64,000 nt of DNA from Bacillota bacterium (GCA_023664625.1 JAMPFD010000006.1:90877-154876), one strand, 5' to 3'. Counted from the first letter of the stretch, positions 8,332 through 17,330 are shown. Numbers and translations are program-made. The notes: a model not told the origin generated them from the letters alone.

Positions 8332-9198
8332 ATGATTAATGAATGTATAGAAAAAGTACTGAAAGAACATTTTTCATATATCAAGAATAACGGCATTTTT
8401 TTCTGTGCTGAAGACAATCGAGAGAGGTTAGAAGAATCTAGATTTTTTCTAACGGTTGATACACAATCATCGCCTGAAGCTGTCTTTGTTTATGGACGCT
8501 TGGCACAATCCTTGGCCGAGCCTCGTTTGGAATACATCCGTAAACGATGCGATGATGATAGTATTGATACTGATTTAGGATTTATCCAGATTTTGGATGA
8601 TAGTTTGTTTTGGGGAGTGTCTTTGAGTAGGACAGCTATACTTTCGCATGATACCCCTTGTGCTCTTCTTACTGAAGTGTTCGACAGTCTTTTGCAGGGA
8701 TTGGATGAGAAATACCAATGGGCAAAAGAGAATCTTCTTCAGGAGGATTATGAGTACCTTATGCTTGAATACAACGATAAGGGGTATAACGACCGTTTTT
8801 CATTCTTCAATCAGGGGGAAGGAATGCTGTTTTGTACTAAGTACAACACTGATGCCGTATATCTGATCAATACTAAAGAAGAAAAGGTAATACCACTTGT
8901 TGATGAATTAGGCAATATGGTTGCATTTACCAAGGACGATGTTGACGAAAGCGTTATAAGGTTGGACGTGGATTCTGACAATGCAGAGAACCTTATTGCT
9001 CACTATCGATTCTTTGTCTATGACTTTAAGAATGGTCAAGCAGAAGTAGAATGGACTGTTATGCCTGATGGAAGATATTTTGAGGATGAAGACGGCTTTG
9101 GAGCGGAACATTGCAGTGAGTTGATTGCCGGGTCGATCATCAACAAAGACGGAAAGCTTCTTAAACCATTTAACCCTCTCCCTCGTTTCTTGAAGTGA
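8332..9198 (+). CDS. Hypothetical cytoplasmic protein, 288 residues
   Basis: An acidic soluble protein with no signal peptide or membrane helix. It has many Asp/Glu-rich loops and predicted alternating helix and strand (YLMLEYNDKGYNDRFSFFNQ; HYRFFVYDFKNGQAEVEW). I see no catalytic motif and do not recognise a family. It is separated from upstream by 41 bases and from the final zinc-ribbon gene by 63 bases, and shares their strand and AT-rich composition. Confidence 0.5.
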   Translation: MINECIEKVLKEHFSYIKNNGIFFCAEDNRERLEESRFFLTVDTQSSPEAVFVYGRLAQSLAEPRLEYIRKRCDDDSIDTDLGFIQILDDSLFWGVSLSRTAILSHDTPCALLTEVFDSLLQGLDEKYQWAKENLLQEDYEYLMLEYNDKGYNDRFSFFNQGEGMLFCTKYNTDAVYLINTKEEKVIPLVDELGNMVAFTKDDVDESVIRLDVDSDNAENLIAHYRFFVYDFKNGQAEVEWTVMPDGRYFEDEDGFGAEHCSELIAGSIINKDGKLLKPFNPLPRFLK

Positions 9199-9261
9199 TG
9201 ATAGGTATTTCCATTATGAGCCTCTATTGATATAATTTGAACCCAATAACACATAAAGAAT

Positions 9262-9600
9262 ATGAAATGTGATAAATGTGGCTACCACGATGTTGTGGCA
9301 TGGAGCAAGCAACAGGACATGAACATGAAAGAAGGTCTTGCTTACGCTATTGTAGGCACTGTATTCAATGGCTTAGGACATTTCGTTTTAGGAAATTCCA
9401 GATACAATAGGTCTGCTGATCTTTGGAACCAGGAGGTGCTTTATTGTCGCCATTGTGGTGCTTATTTCATGAGGTGTCCAGAGTGTAAGACACTCATTTC
9501 TGTTAAGGATATGCCTGAGAACGGCAAGACCATTGCACGATGTGGCTCTTGTAGAAAGACGGTTTTGTACGCATCCGACTACGATATGAGTGGAGGATAA
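9262..9600 (+). CDS. Zinc-ribbon protein with four CxxC knuckles
   Basis: 112 residues with eight cysteines in four CxxC pairs at 3/6, 62/65, 72/75 and 94/97 (MKCDKCG; YCRHCGAYFMRCPECKTLI; RCGSCRKTV). Two or more zinc sites are likely. The central pair resembles the TerY-C type zinc ribbon that accompanies VWA proteins of tellurite-resistance-like systems, which would fit the VWA-like gene at the head of the array, but the match is only by eye. A short glycine-rich hydrophobic stretch (about 26-44) lies between the first and second pairs. It is the last gene before the terminator at 9661. Confidence 0.5.
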   Translation: MKCDKCGYHDVVAWSKQQDMNMKEGLAYAIVGTVFNGLGHFVLGNSRYNRSADLWNQEVLYCRHCGAYFMRCPECKTLISVKDMPENGKTIARCGSCRKTVLYASDYDMSGG

Positions 9601-9611
9601 ATAAAGAAAAA

Positions 9612-9638
9612 ATGAGCAATTGAAAATTTCTTGCTCAT
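9612..9638 (+). terminator. Short hairpin after the accessory array
   Basis: ATGAGCAA and TTGCTCAT form an eight-base stem around an 11-base AT-rich loop, 12 bases after the last stop codon. It has no T run directly after it and may only assist the stronger hairpin 22 bases downstream. Confidence 0.4.
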
Positions 9639-9660
9639 CGTGATAGTTCAAAAAATCAGT

Positions 9661-9705
9661 TTGGCTCTATAGAATTGTTAACAGTTCTACAGAGCCAATT
9701 TTTAT
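9661..9705 (+). terminator. Strong intrinsic terminator of the accessory array
   Basis: A long inverted repeat (TTGGCTCTATAGAA... and ...TTCTACAGAGCCAA) around GTTAAC, followed by TTTTTATT. It closes the + strand array that begins before position 59. Confidence 0.8.
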
Positions 9706-9721
9706 TAACTATATACCAACA

Positions 9722-10061
9722 ATGATTATGGCATCAAAATCAATTATCAATTACGACATTCTCTGGAATGAGATTGGAACATGAGGCCAAGAAAGGTAGG
9801 ACGGTGCAAGTGCAAGACCAGTGTTGCTTTTTTACTACGTGATGATAAGCAAGGGCACCCCTCGTTCTGAGAAGCTGCTGTTGGCTTCCTCTATTGCTTA
9901 TGTGGTACGTCCGTTTGCCAATTATTGACTGGATTGGCGAAATCGTCTCTCTGACAGTGGCATATCAGAAGTTTTGCAAGTACCTCACTCAGGAAATGAA
10001 GCAGAAGACTGACGATATGCTTGACAAGTGGTTTCCAAACCAAATAATTCCCCATACGTAG
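9722..10061 (+). pseudogene. Decayed DUF1232 (YkvA-like) gene
   Basis: No intact frame exists here, but successive + frames read like one DUF1232 protein: ILWNEIGT with a stop, then from about 9821 VLLFYYVMISKGTPRSEKLL and ASSIAYVVRPF with a stop at 9926, then EIVSLTVAYQKFCKYLTQEM and DDMLDKWFPN to a stop at 10059. DUF1232 proteins show this order: a YY segment, a K-LL..A..Y...P core, and a final Y....T.E...........WF. At least two frameshifts and several stops separate the parts. The usual DLIPD motif has been lost. It lies directly after the terminator. Confidence 0.6.
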
Positions 10062-10165
10062 AGGTCTAATTGAACATCTCATTCGTAAAGAACTTACACT
10101 AAGACAACATTGATATGAAAACTTCAATATCATCTGAAAAGAAATGGCTACAGCATTGAGATTCT

Positions 10166-11005
10166 CGTAGTTGTCGGGGTCTTTGAAAGACTTGGCAACT
10201 GCGCAGCTCTGAGCCTTCCTCATTGCCTTGGCCTGTGCAGCCTCCAATGTACCGTCGTTGCAGCAGAAGCCTTCGCCGTCGGCATAGTTGTTATTGTCCG
10301 TGCCGTTGTATGGTACGTCAAAGAACCGGTAGTGGTCCTTGATAACCTGTTGCTGTGCGGTGTACTTGGATTTGTAGTCAACCGAGAGTCCGTCAGTCTC
10401 GCTACCTGCATACTCTATGCGGCGCGGGTCTGAACCGTAGGAGGCAAAATCACCAACCTTCGATACGATTCGCTGAGAACCAGCATATATATGCTTGGTA
10501 TAGCGGCCACCCTGATTGGAGACAAGGTAAGGACTCACATAAAGCGAGAACTTAGCGATGTTGGTAGAACCTCCGGAGAATACACCGTTGACATAGACCT
10601 GATCGCTCTCTCCTGATGTCTTAACTGTGCGCTCACCATCGGCGTCATACCAGTAGTTGGACACGAAGCCGTTGTCGTCCACTGAAAGCAGACGGTTCTC
10701 CTCGTCCCAAATGAGTTTGCGCTCACCAATGCTGTTTTCACGGTGCTCGTCACTCATTACACGATTCGTGTTAACGTAAATGAGATTGCCGTTCTTGTCG
10801 TACTGATAAGCATGACCGTTCTCAATTTGCTGACCTTCCGGAGTCTCCTCTGTGCGGTAATTAACATCCTTTACACTTTCAAGCTGGAATTTCTTGCCTT
10901 CTCCTAAACTGTATGTATATGAGAGGTCATAGCCTACATTGAGAGTACCGTTGATATGGTTATATTTAACTATCTCATGAATTGACAGGGGTAATTTAAT
11001 TACGT
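10166..11005 (-). pseudogene. RHS/YD-repeat protein fragment
   Basis: The minus strand is open from a TAG near 11006 and reads HAYQYDKNGNLIYVNTN, then WDEENRLLSVDDNGFVSNYW and YDADGERTVK, typical of RHS core repeats just ahead of the conserved DPLG hyper-region. After DPDNYENL (about 10166) the expected HPDHLGS segment is missing and the frame continues as unrelated sequence to 9891. There is no start codon beyond Met 10757 and no upstream YD repeats, so both ends are lost. It is a relic of a polymorphic-toxin or cell-surface RHS gene with no toxin domain left. Confidence 0.7.
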
Positions 11006-11108
11006 AAACCTAAACTCAAATTGTTTTTTATAATCTGCAATGATGAAGTTATTCCAAATGGAGGGTATTTGTAAAATCGAAAATCTTTAATTATCTTAGG
11101 TTTAAATA

Positions 11109-11573
11109 TTATTTCTTGCTGATATATTCAAGTATTTGTTCAGCATGAATTTTGGTCTTAATCTCTTTCGGAGTGAATATTTTTTCAATAATGCCTTCCT
11201 CGTTTACAAGATATGTTGTACGCAGAGTGCCAATAGTACGTCTGCCGCATGCCACCTTTTCACCCCAACAACCGAGAGATTGCAACAGGGATGTCTCTGT
11301 GTCTGCTATCAAAGGGAAGTCAAGTCCTTGAGCTTCTGCGAATTTCTTTTGCAATGCTTCCTTGTCCTTGCTTACGCCGATAATGGCATATCCCGCAGCT
11401 TCCAATTCTGCTTTGTGAGCTTGCAGGGAGCACGCTTCTGCTGTACATCCGCTCGTATTGGCTTTTGGATAGCTGTAGAGGACTATCTTACGTCCGCGAT
11501 AATCACTGCTCTTAATTTCGTTCCCGTTCTGATCTTTTCCGAGTACTTCTGGAATTTTGTCACCTACATTCAT
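11109..11573 (-). CDS. bcp: Thioredoxin-dependent peroxiredoxin (BCP/PrxQ type)
   Basis: 154 residues, the usual length. It reduces hydroperoxides using thioredoxin. The peroxidatic motif is YPKANTSGCTAEAC, with C43 peroxidatic and C48 the probable resolving cysteine in the same helix, as in alpha2-type PrxQ proteins. Arg in the GRRTIG segment and the final IHAEQILEYI helix also fit. It is cytoplasmic with no signal peptide. A possible minus-strand promoter (TACATTTG) lies at 11618-11625, and a four-unit 22-bp repeat sits about 100 bases upstream of the start. Confidence 0.93.
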   Translation of the reverse strand: MNVGDKIPEVLGKDQNGNEIKSSDYRGRKIVLYSYPKANTSGCTAEACSLQAHKAELEAAGYAIIGVSKDKEALQKKFAEAQGLDFPLIADTETSLLQSLGCWGEKVACGRRTIGTLRTTYLVNEEGIIEKIFTPKEIKTKIHAEQILEYISKK

Positions 11574-11675
11574 AGTATTCTGAATTTAATTATGTATGTT
11601 GTTCTTTATATAATAAGCAAATGTACAAGCTTTTATTTATCAGGCAGTTGCCTGTTTCCCTTTTCCGCCGTTCAC

Positions 11676-11763
11676 AAAAGGTAACCTTTGATGTTGTAAA
11701 AGGTAACCTTTTGTATGGCAAAACGTTACGATTTATATGGCGAATCGTTACGGTTTGTTTTGT
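11676..11763. repeat. Four tandem 22-bp imperfect repeats, copy 1
   Basis: Four units of exactly 22 bases (11676, 11698, 11720, 11742). Each has GTTAC or GTAAC at bases 6-10, A/C/G-rich bases before it and TTTnTATGGC-like bases after. Units 1 and 2 carry mirror arms (AAAGGT and ACCTTT), and units 3 and 4 can pair with each other (11 of 13 positions) around a short loop. It lies between bcp and the OmpA-like gene. The same arrangement recurs at 37761. Confidence 0.7.
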
Positions 11764-11835
11764 GGGTAAATAATCATCTCCGCTACAGATAGTGCCAGTG
11801 TTGCGGATATGTGTACAACTATTGTGGAATGTACC

Positions 11836-12210
11836 TTATTTGTAGAAAGATACATACTCATTAAACTCCGGCTCGTCGTATCTTGTACTTACCCCTACCC
11901 CAATGGCAACAAGTCGTTTTGCCGGAATATTGTGCTTTTCTTCAAGATATTTCTTGACATTTGCTGCTCTTTCCTCACATATTGCATTGACACGGGCAGC
12001 AGGTGTTTCCATACTGGTATATCCTCCAATGATAAGGCTCTTATCAGGATTGTTAATCATGTACTCTGCAATGTTGGCGATGATAAGTTCCTGGGATTCA
12101 CTGATATTTACAGAATCTTTCTGAAAACGTACTGTTTTGTTCAGTGGAGTCTGTGCACCAGCCGTAAATATCATCATCGCGGCTATAAATGTCATTACTG
12201 TCTTCTTCAT
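11836..12210 (-). CDS. Small secreted OmpA-like domain protein
   Basis: 124 residues. Residues 1-19 are a signal peptide (MKKTVMTFIAAMMIFTAGA, cleavage before QTPL). The rest is an OmpA C-terminal-like fold: a first strand (VRFQKDSVNIS), a helix (ELIIANIAEYMINNPDKS), LIIGGYTS, where the motif normally has GHTD, then the EERAANVKKYLEEKHNIPAKRL helix and a last strand (VAIGVGVSTRYD). Such domains bind peptidoglycan in the periplasm, but the Asp and Arg residues used for diaminopimelate binding are only partly kept, so binding is uncertain. A -7 element reading TATCTTTG on the minus strand is at 12246-12253. Confidence 0.75.
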   Translation of the reverse strand: MKKTVMTFIAAMMIFTAGAQTPLNKTVRFQKDSVNISESQELIIANIAEYMINNPDKSLIIGGYTSMETPAARVNAICEERAANVKKYLEEKHNIPAKRLVAIGVGVSTRYDEPEFNEYVSFYK

Positions 12211-12245
12211 TTTCCTTTATTGTTTTATATTTTCATTTCCTGCTG

Positions 12246-12253
12246 CAAAGATA
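12246..12253 (-). promoter_or_regulatory. Probable -7 promoter element, OmpA-like gene
   Basis: On the minus strand this reads TATCTTTG, followed by C, the Bacteroidetes TAnnTTTG form, 36 bases ahead of the start codon. No clear -33 TTTG at the usual spacing. Confidence 0.45.
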
Positions 12254-12403
12254 CTGATTTTTGGGGTTTTTGAAAATTTTTCATCCATAATACACAATAT
12301 TTACAGAACATTAAAGAAAATTGGAACCATTTGTCCCCGTTTTGTTACTGGTGCCATAGGAGTATTTTCTTTGAGAATTACGGTGCATGGATTACAGTAG
12401 AGC

Positions 12404-13234
12404 TCATCTTACGGTGATATGGAAACATCCCTGTTTTACTTCGTATTTTATATAGCATCTCCCGGACTCCCGGAAATCCCGCAACACTTCTGACAGAACC
12501 CATTTCAATGTGTCGTTCTGAACTTCGCGCCGAGTACCCTGCCGAGGATCGTATACTGTCTTGTAACGGTTCTGGGCTATATCGAAAGTCGTACCGTAAA
12601 GATGGCAGGAATTATCTGTCGCGTTGCCGTTTCGCTTCTGTAGCTTTAACACGTCTTCGTGAGTACGCAGCACACTGGTGACAAGTATCTTGTGGAATGG
12701 TATTCCTTTGATGTATAATGAATCGAAATATGCTCTGCCTATATCATTCAGGAGAACAGAAGCACGCGGTACAAGATACGGAATACTGTTCTTCAGGTTT
12801 TCGACATAGAAAAAGGGGTTGGCACCTATATATACAAGTTCGGACATTCTTTTTTCAGCATCACGGCGGTTGGCGACGGGTTTTACTCCCCAAGTTTTTG
12901 CTGCTGACAAATGGACAGCCTGACTGTCAGGAAAGCATTCCTTGAATCTCGGAACAGAATATATGCGGTGAGGAATGAAATCTTCATCCTTTGTGGGAAC
13001 CTTGGGCGAAACCTCATAATTATGCGGCAAAGGCATCGTATTGCCAACGATGTCACGAGTCGTTATTGTATCTGTCGTTATTGTAGAAATTTCGCTCTCG
13101 GCTGCGGGCAATGAGTTACGATTGGCGCGCTCGCTCTTTGTCATAGCCAACTCAGGACAGGCACACCTCAGTAATGCAAGTGCAACAACCACAATTCCAA
13201 AGATCTGCAAATATATGGATTTTGATACTTTCAT
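12404..13234 (-). CDS. DUF5715 family secreted protein, M15/LAS peptidase-like
   Basis: 276 residues with an N-terminal membrane anchor or signal peptide (SIYLQIFGIVVVALALLRC), a low-complexity Thr-rich linker (about 30-70), and a C-terminal domain. The domain contains SCHLYGTTFDI and a final CFHITVR. These are the H..(6)..D and H residues of the LAS zinc-peptidase fold that cuts peptidoglycan cross-links. A conserved TSVLRT strand precedes them. It probably acts in the periplasm on the cell wall. It is transcribed away from phoH, with a -7 box (TAACTTTG) at 13260-13267. Confidence 0.75.
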   Translation of the reverse strand: MKVSKSIYLQIFGIVVVALALLRCACPELAMTKSERANRNSLPAAESEISTITTDTITTRDIVGNTMPLPHNYEVSPKVPTKDEDFIPHRIYSVPRFKECFPDSQAVHLSAAKTWGVKPVANRRDAEKRMSELVYIGANPFFYVENLKNSIPYLVPRASVLLNDIGRAYFDSLYIKGIPFHKILVTSVLRTHEDVLKLQKRNGNATDNSCHLYGTTFDIAQNRYKTVYDPRQGTRREVQNDTLKWVLSEVLRDFRESGRCYIKYEVKQGCFHITVR

Positions 13235-13259
13235 TCTTAAAGTTTATTTATTCGGTGCA

Positions 13260-13267
13260 CAAAGTTA
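13260..13267 (-). promoter_or_regulatory. Probable -7 element for the DUF5715 gene
   Basis: The minus strand reads TAACTTTG followed by TGC, about 25 bases before the start. It abuts the divergent phoH promoter, so the two share a short intergenic control region. Confidence 0.4.
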
Positions 13268-13276
13268 AGGAAAAAG

Positions 13277-13307
13277 ATTGAAAATTGTAAACTTTTTTGT
13301 ACCTTTG
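13277..13307 (+). promoter_or_regulatory. phoH promoter
   Basis: ATTG at 13277-13280, 19 bases, then TACCTTTG at 13300-13307 followed by C. This is a good match to the Bacteroidetes sigma consensus, 27 bases upstream of the TTG start. Confidence 0.65.
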
Positions 13308-13334
13308 CAGAGGATTTTTAAGATTTAATAAAGG

Positions 13335-14282
13335 TTGATAGAGAAACATATCATAATAGAGGATGTTGATCCTGTTATGTTTTACGGGGTAGGCAATGTC
13401 CATTTGCAGATGCTGAAGTCCCTGTTTCCCAAGTTGCGCATCAATGCGCGCGGGGATGTCATCCGTGTGCTTGGTGACGAGGAGGAGATCTGTCAGTTTG
13501 AGGAGAATATGGAGACAATGCGTAAGCATCTTATAAAATTCAATTCTATCAACGATGAGGATATTTTAGATATTGTCAAAGGGAAGCAGACGAAAGCTGA
13601 TTCTGTGAAAGGTGTAGTCTGTTACAGCATATCCGGGCGTCCGATAAAAAGCCGTTCTTCGAATCAGCAGAAACTTATCGATGCTTTTGACAAAGACGAT
13701 ATGACTTTTGCCGTTGGTCCGGCAGGAACAGGCAAGACATATCTGTCAATAGCCCTCGCCGTCAAGGCTTTGAAGGAGAAGCAGGTGAAACGCTTGATTC
13801 TCTCACGTCCTGCAGTGGAGGCCGGCGAGAAGCTGGGATTCCTGCCTGGGGATATGAAAGATAAGATAGATCCATATTTGCAGCCGCTGTATGACGCTCT
13901 TGAGGATATGATACCTGCCGTAAAATTACAGGATATGATGGAGAAGCATATCATACAGATCGCTCCGCTTGCTTTTATGAGAGGCAGAACGCTTAACGAT
14001 GCGGTTGTGATTCTTGACGAGGCTCAGAACACAACAACTGCACAGATGAAAATGTTCCTTACCCGTATGGGATGGAATACAAAGATGATTATTACAGGAG
14101 ACCTGACACAGATAGATTTGCCGAGAAACACACGCTCCGGTCTCGGGGAATCTCTGAAAATTCTTCAAGGGGTTGAGGGTATTTCAATAATAAATCTTGA
14201 CCAGGGTGATATAGTGCGCCATAAACTCGTTACAAGAATAGTAAACGCATTTAATAAATATGACAATGAAAGCATTGACTAA
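13335..14282 (+). CDS. PhoH family ATPase
   Basis: 315 residues from TTG 13335. This start is chosen because the first residues ([19 protein letters not shown]) match the family's opening; the first ATG is 42 bases later. A KH-like N-terminal region is followed by the ATPase domain: Walker A GPAGTGKT at 128-135, Walker [10 protein letters not shown], and [13 protein letters not shown]. Cytoplasmic PhoH proteins are RNA-related ATPases, often acting with YbeY. The gene overlaps purC by 17 bases. The promoter is at 13277. Confidence 0.9.
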   Translation: MIEKHIIIEDVDPVMFYGVGNVHLQMLKSLFPKLRINARGDVIRVLGDEEEICQFEENMETMRKHLIKFNSINDEDILDIVKGKQTKADSVKGVVCYSISGRPIKSRSSNQQKLIDAFDKDDMTFAVGPAGTGKTYLSIALAVKALKEKQVKRLILSRPAVEAGEKLGFLPGDMKDKIDPYLQPLYDALEDMIPAVKLQDMMEKHIIQIAPLAFMRGRTLNDAVVILDEAQNTTTAQMKMFLTRMGWNTKMIITGDLTQIDLPRNTRSGLGESLKILQGVEGISIINLDQGDIVRHKLVTRIVNAFNKYDNESID

Positions 14283-15219
14283 GACAGATTTCCAGTTTGC
14301 TGGACAGAAAAGTGTGTATCACGGAAAAGTGCGCGATGTGTACAACATCGACGATGATCTGATGGTAATGGTTGCTACAGACCGTATTTCGGCCTTTGAT
14401 GTCATACTGCCGAAGGGGATTCCTTTCAAAGGACAGGTGCTGAACCAAATTGCTGCGAAATTCCTTGATGCAACGAGTGACATCTGCCCTAACTGGAAAC
14501 TTGCCACACCTGATCCACAGGTCACTGTGGGGTTGAAATGTGAAGGTTTCCGTGTGGAGATGATTATCCGTGGAATACTTACCGGTTCCGCATGGCGTGA
14601 CTATCAGAAAGGATGCCGTGAGATTTGTGGTGTCAGACTTCCTGAGGGAATGCGTGAGAATGAGCGTTTCCCGGAACCTATCATAACTCCTACGACTAAG
14701 GCAGATGAAGGACATGACCTGAATATATCAAAGGAAGAAATAATCGCTCAGGGAATTGTTTCTGCAGAGGATTATTCCATAATGGAGGATTATACACGCA
14801 AGCTGTTTGCACGCGGTCAGGAAATTGCAGCAAGACAGGGCCTGATACTTGTTGATACTAAATATGAGTTCGGAAAGCGTGACGGCAAGGTTTATCTTAT
14901 TGATGAAATTCACACCCCGGACTCATCGCGATATTTCTATGCAGAAGGCTATGAGGAGAAGTTTGAAAAAGGTGAGCCGCAGAAGCAGCTGTCAAAGGAG
15001 TTTGTGCGTCAGTGGCTCATTGAACATGATTTTATGAACGAACCGGGACAGACCATGCCGGAAATCACTGATGATTATGCGGAAAGCGTATCCGAACGCT
15101 ATATTGAACTATATGAGGGTATTACAGGAGAGAGGTTCGACAAGGCGCAGGATATCTGTGATATCAATGCGCGTATAGAAAAGAATGTCTCTGAATATCT
15201 TGCGTCACGTAAGGCTTAG
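14266..15219 (+). CDS. purC: Phosphoribosylaminoimidazole-succinocarboxamide synthase
   Basis: 317 residues from ATG 14266 (a second in-frame ATG is at 14260). It joins aspartate to CAIR using ATP in purine synthesis, giving SAICAR. Family hallmarks: YHGKVRDVY near the start, ATDRISAFD, the [14 protein letters not shown] loop and LVDTKYEFG. The length is that of the Bacteroidetes form, longer than the enterobacterial one. Its first bases overlap the phoH end, and aroE follows after 76 bases. In many Bacteroidales ubiE sits between purC and aroE. It is not present here. Confidence 0.95.
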   Translation: MKALTKTDFQFAGQKSVYHGKVRDVYNIDDDLMVMVATDRISAFDVILPKGIPFKGQVLNQIAAKFLDATSDICPNWKLATPDPQVTVGLKCEGFRVEMIIRGILTGSAWRDYQKGCREICGVRLPEGMRENERFPEPIITPTTKADEGHDLNISKEEIIAQGIVSAEDYSIMEDYTRKLFARGQEIAARQGLILVDTKYEFGKRDGKVYLIDEIHTPDSSRYFYAEGYEEKFEKGEPQKQLSKEFVRQWLIEHDFMNEPGQTMPEITDDYAESVSERYIELYEGITGERFDKAQDICDINARIEKNVSEYLASRKA

Positions 15220-15295
15220 AAGACCGTGATAAATACATATAAGATGCACCAATGAAACGTGTGCTTTAGGAATATTTTTAATCCCTCCCCCTCCG

Positions 15296-16036
15296 ATGGA
15301 TAAATATGGAATTATAGGTCATCCTCTCGGTCATTCTTTTTCTCCGGGATTCTTTAATGAAAAGTTCCGTAATGAGAATATAGATGCGTCGTATGAGATG
15401 TTTGATCTTCCGCAGATAGACGCAATTTTGGAAGTGCTGGCATCAAATCCGGAGCTTCGCGGACTGAATGTCACAATACCGTACAAGCAACAGATAATGC
15501 ACTATCTTGACGAACTGAGTGACGAAGCCAGGGAGATTGGTGCCGTCAATGTCGTGCGTGTTTCGCATGATGACGGGAATGTGCATCTGAAAGGATATAA
15601 TAGTGATGTCATTGGGTTTACACGTTCAATAGAACCACTTTTGGAAAAATACCATAAAAAGGCACTTGTCCTGGGTACGGGCGGCGCGTCAAAGGCAGTG
15701 GAGTACGGATTGAGGAAACTTGGACTTGAGACGGTGAGAGTAAGTCGCTATGAGCGTCCGGAGACTATTCAGTATGAAAAAATCACGGCGGAGGTTGTCA
15801 GGGAATATAATGTGATTGTCAACTGTACTCCCTCCGGCATGTACCCTCATACAGAGGAATGTCCCCGACTGCCTTATGAGGCCATGGGCTGCCACAATCT
15901 GCTTTATGATCTTATATATAATCCGGATGAGACTCTTTTTATGAAAAAAGGACGAGAGCATGGTGCAATAACGAAAAACGGTCTTGAGATGCTTTTGCTT
16001 CAGGCGTATGCTTCTTGGGAATTCTGGAATGAATAA
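15296..16036 (+). CDS. aroE: Shikimate dehydrogenase
   Basis: 246 residues, a compact AroE. It reduces 3-dehydroshikimate with NADPH in aromatic amino acid synthesis. Visible motifs are HPLGHSFSPGFFN (shikimate binding), NVTIPYKQ with the catalytic Lys, NSDVIGF with the catalytic Asp, the Rossmann loop LGTGGASKA and NCTPSGMYP. It runs in the same direction between purC and purM. Confidence 0.95.
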   Translation: MDKYGIIGHPLGHSFSPGFFNEKFRNENIDASYEMFDLPQIDAILEVLASNPELRGLNVTIPYKQQIMHYLDELSDEAREIGAVNVVRVSHDDGNVHLKGYNSDVIGFTRSIEPLLEKYHKKALVLGTGGASKAVEYGLRKLGLETVRVSRYERPETIQYEKITAEVVREYNVIVNCTPSGMYPHTEECPRLPYEAMGCHNLLYDLIYNPDETLFMKKGREHGAITKNGLEMLLLQAYASWEFWNE

Positions 16037-16163
16037 TAGGAATAAGGAAGGATAAGGCTTGAGTTTATGCAGGCCGGGTCCTTCCATTTTCTGTATTTTC
16101 GAGCGACAGTCTAAAAAAAAATAAAGAAACGTATTAAAAACAAATACTATATTAGAAGGAATA

Positions 16164-17330
16164 ATGAGTGACAATCGTTATATGATGCGCGGAGTAAGTG
16201 CCGCAAAGGAAGATGTTCATAATGCCATAAAGAATATCGACAAGGGAATTTTCCCGCAGGCTTTTTGTAAAATAATACCAGATATTCTTGGAGGAGATCC
16301 GGAATATTGCAACATAATGCATGCTGATGGTGCCGGCACAAAGTCGTCACTGGCATATATGTATTGGAAAGAGACCGGCGATATAAACGTTTGGAAAGGT
16401 ATTGCACAGGATGCCATTGTGATGAATACTGATGACCTTCTTTGTGTAGGTGCTGTCGACAATATTCTTGTATCGTCAACTATAGGAAGAAATAAGATGC
16501 TCATCCCGGGAGAAGTTATATCCGCAGTTATAAATGGCACTGACGAACTTCTTTCTGAAATGCGCGAAATGGGTGTTGGAATATATCCTACAGGTGGTGA
16601 AACTGCTGATGTAGGAGACCTTGTACGTACGATTATTGTTGATTCGACAGTAACGTGCCGAATGAAGCGCAGTGATGTCATTGACAATAAAAATATCCGG
16701 CCGGGTGATGTGATTGTCGGTTTTTCATCCAGTGGACAGGCAACGTATGAGAAGCAATATAATGGCGGTATGGGGTCTAATGGTCTGACTTCTGCACGTC
16801 ATGATGTCTTTTCAAAGTATCTGGCAGAGAGATATCCGGAATCCTATGACCGAAAGGTGCCTGATGAATTGGTATATTCAGGGACAAAGAAACTTACTGA
16901 TATTATTAATGAGCTTGGCGTGGATGCCGGGCGGCTTGTCCTTTCTCCTACACGTACCTATGCTCCGGTTATAAAGAAAATCCTTGACGAAATGCGCTCG
17001 GATATTCATGGTATGGTTCATTGCACAGGCGGTGCTCAGACGAAAGTCCTTCATTTTGTAAATGATAATTGTCGTGTCGTGAAGGACAATATGTTCCCTG
17101 TACCTCCGCTCTTCAAGATGATTCATGACGAAAGTGGTACTGATTGGAAAGAGATGTACCAAGTTTTCAATATGGGACATCGTATGGAAATCTATGTCAG
17201 CCCGGAGATGGCAGAAAAAGTCATTGCCATCAGTAAATCATTCAATATTGACGCACAGGTTATTGGCCATATTGAAGAGGGGCAGAAATCATTGACCATA
17301 AAATCTGAGTTTGGGGAATTCAACTATTAA
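16164..17330 (+). CDS. purM: Phosphoribosylformylglycinamidine cyclo-ligase (AIR synthase)
   Basis: 388 residues, the longer Bacteroidetes form. It closes the imidazole ring of AIR using ATP. Motifs: MHADGAGTKSSLAYMYW near residue 52, MNTDDLLCVGA and PTGGETADVGDLV, plus the C-terminal NMGHRMEIY segment. It is separated from prfA by a 188-base spacer that begins with a seven-base-pair hairpin (17331-17349) and may hold the prfA promoter. Confidence 0.93.
   Translation: MSDNRYMMRGVSAAKEDVHNAIKNIDKGIFPQAFCKIIPDILGGDPEYCNIMHADGAGTKSSLAYMYWKETGDINVWKGIAQDAIVMNTDDLLCVGAVDNILVSSTIGRNKMLIPGEVISAVINGTDELLSEMREMGVGIYPTGGETADVGDLVRTIIVDSTVTCRMKRSDVIDNKNIRPGDVIVGFSSSGQATYEKQYNGGMGSNGLTSARHDVFSKYLAERYPESYDRKVPDELVYSGTKKLTDIINELGVDAGRLVLSPTRTYAPVIKKILDEMRSDIHGMVHCTGGAQTKVLHFVNDNCRVVKDNMFPVPPLFKMIHDESGTDWKEMYQVFNMGHRMEIYVSPEMAEKVIAISKSFNIDAQVIGHIEEGQKSLTIKSEFGEFNY

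Noticed and set aside
11676-11763. Consideration of the 22-bp repeats as a CRISPR array
   Set aside because: Units are directly adjacent with no spacers, only four units, and imperfect; no cas genes nearby.
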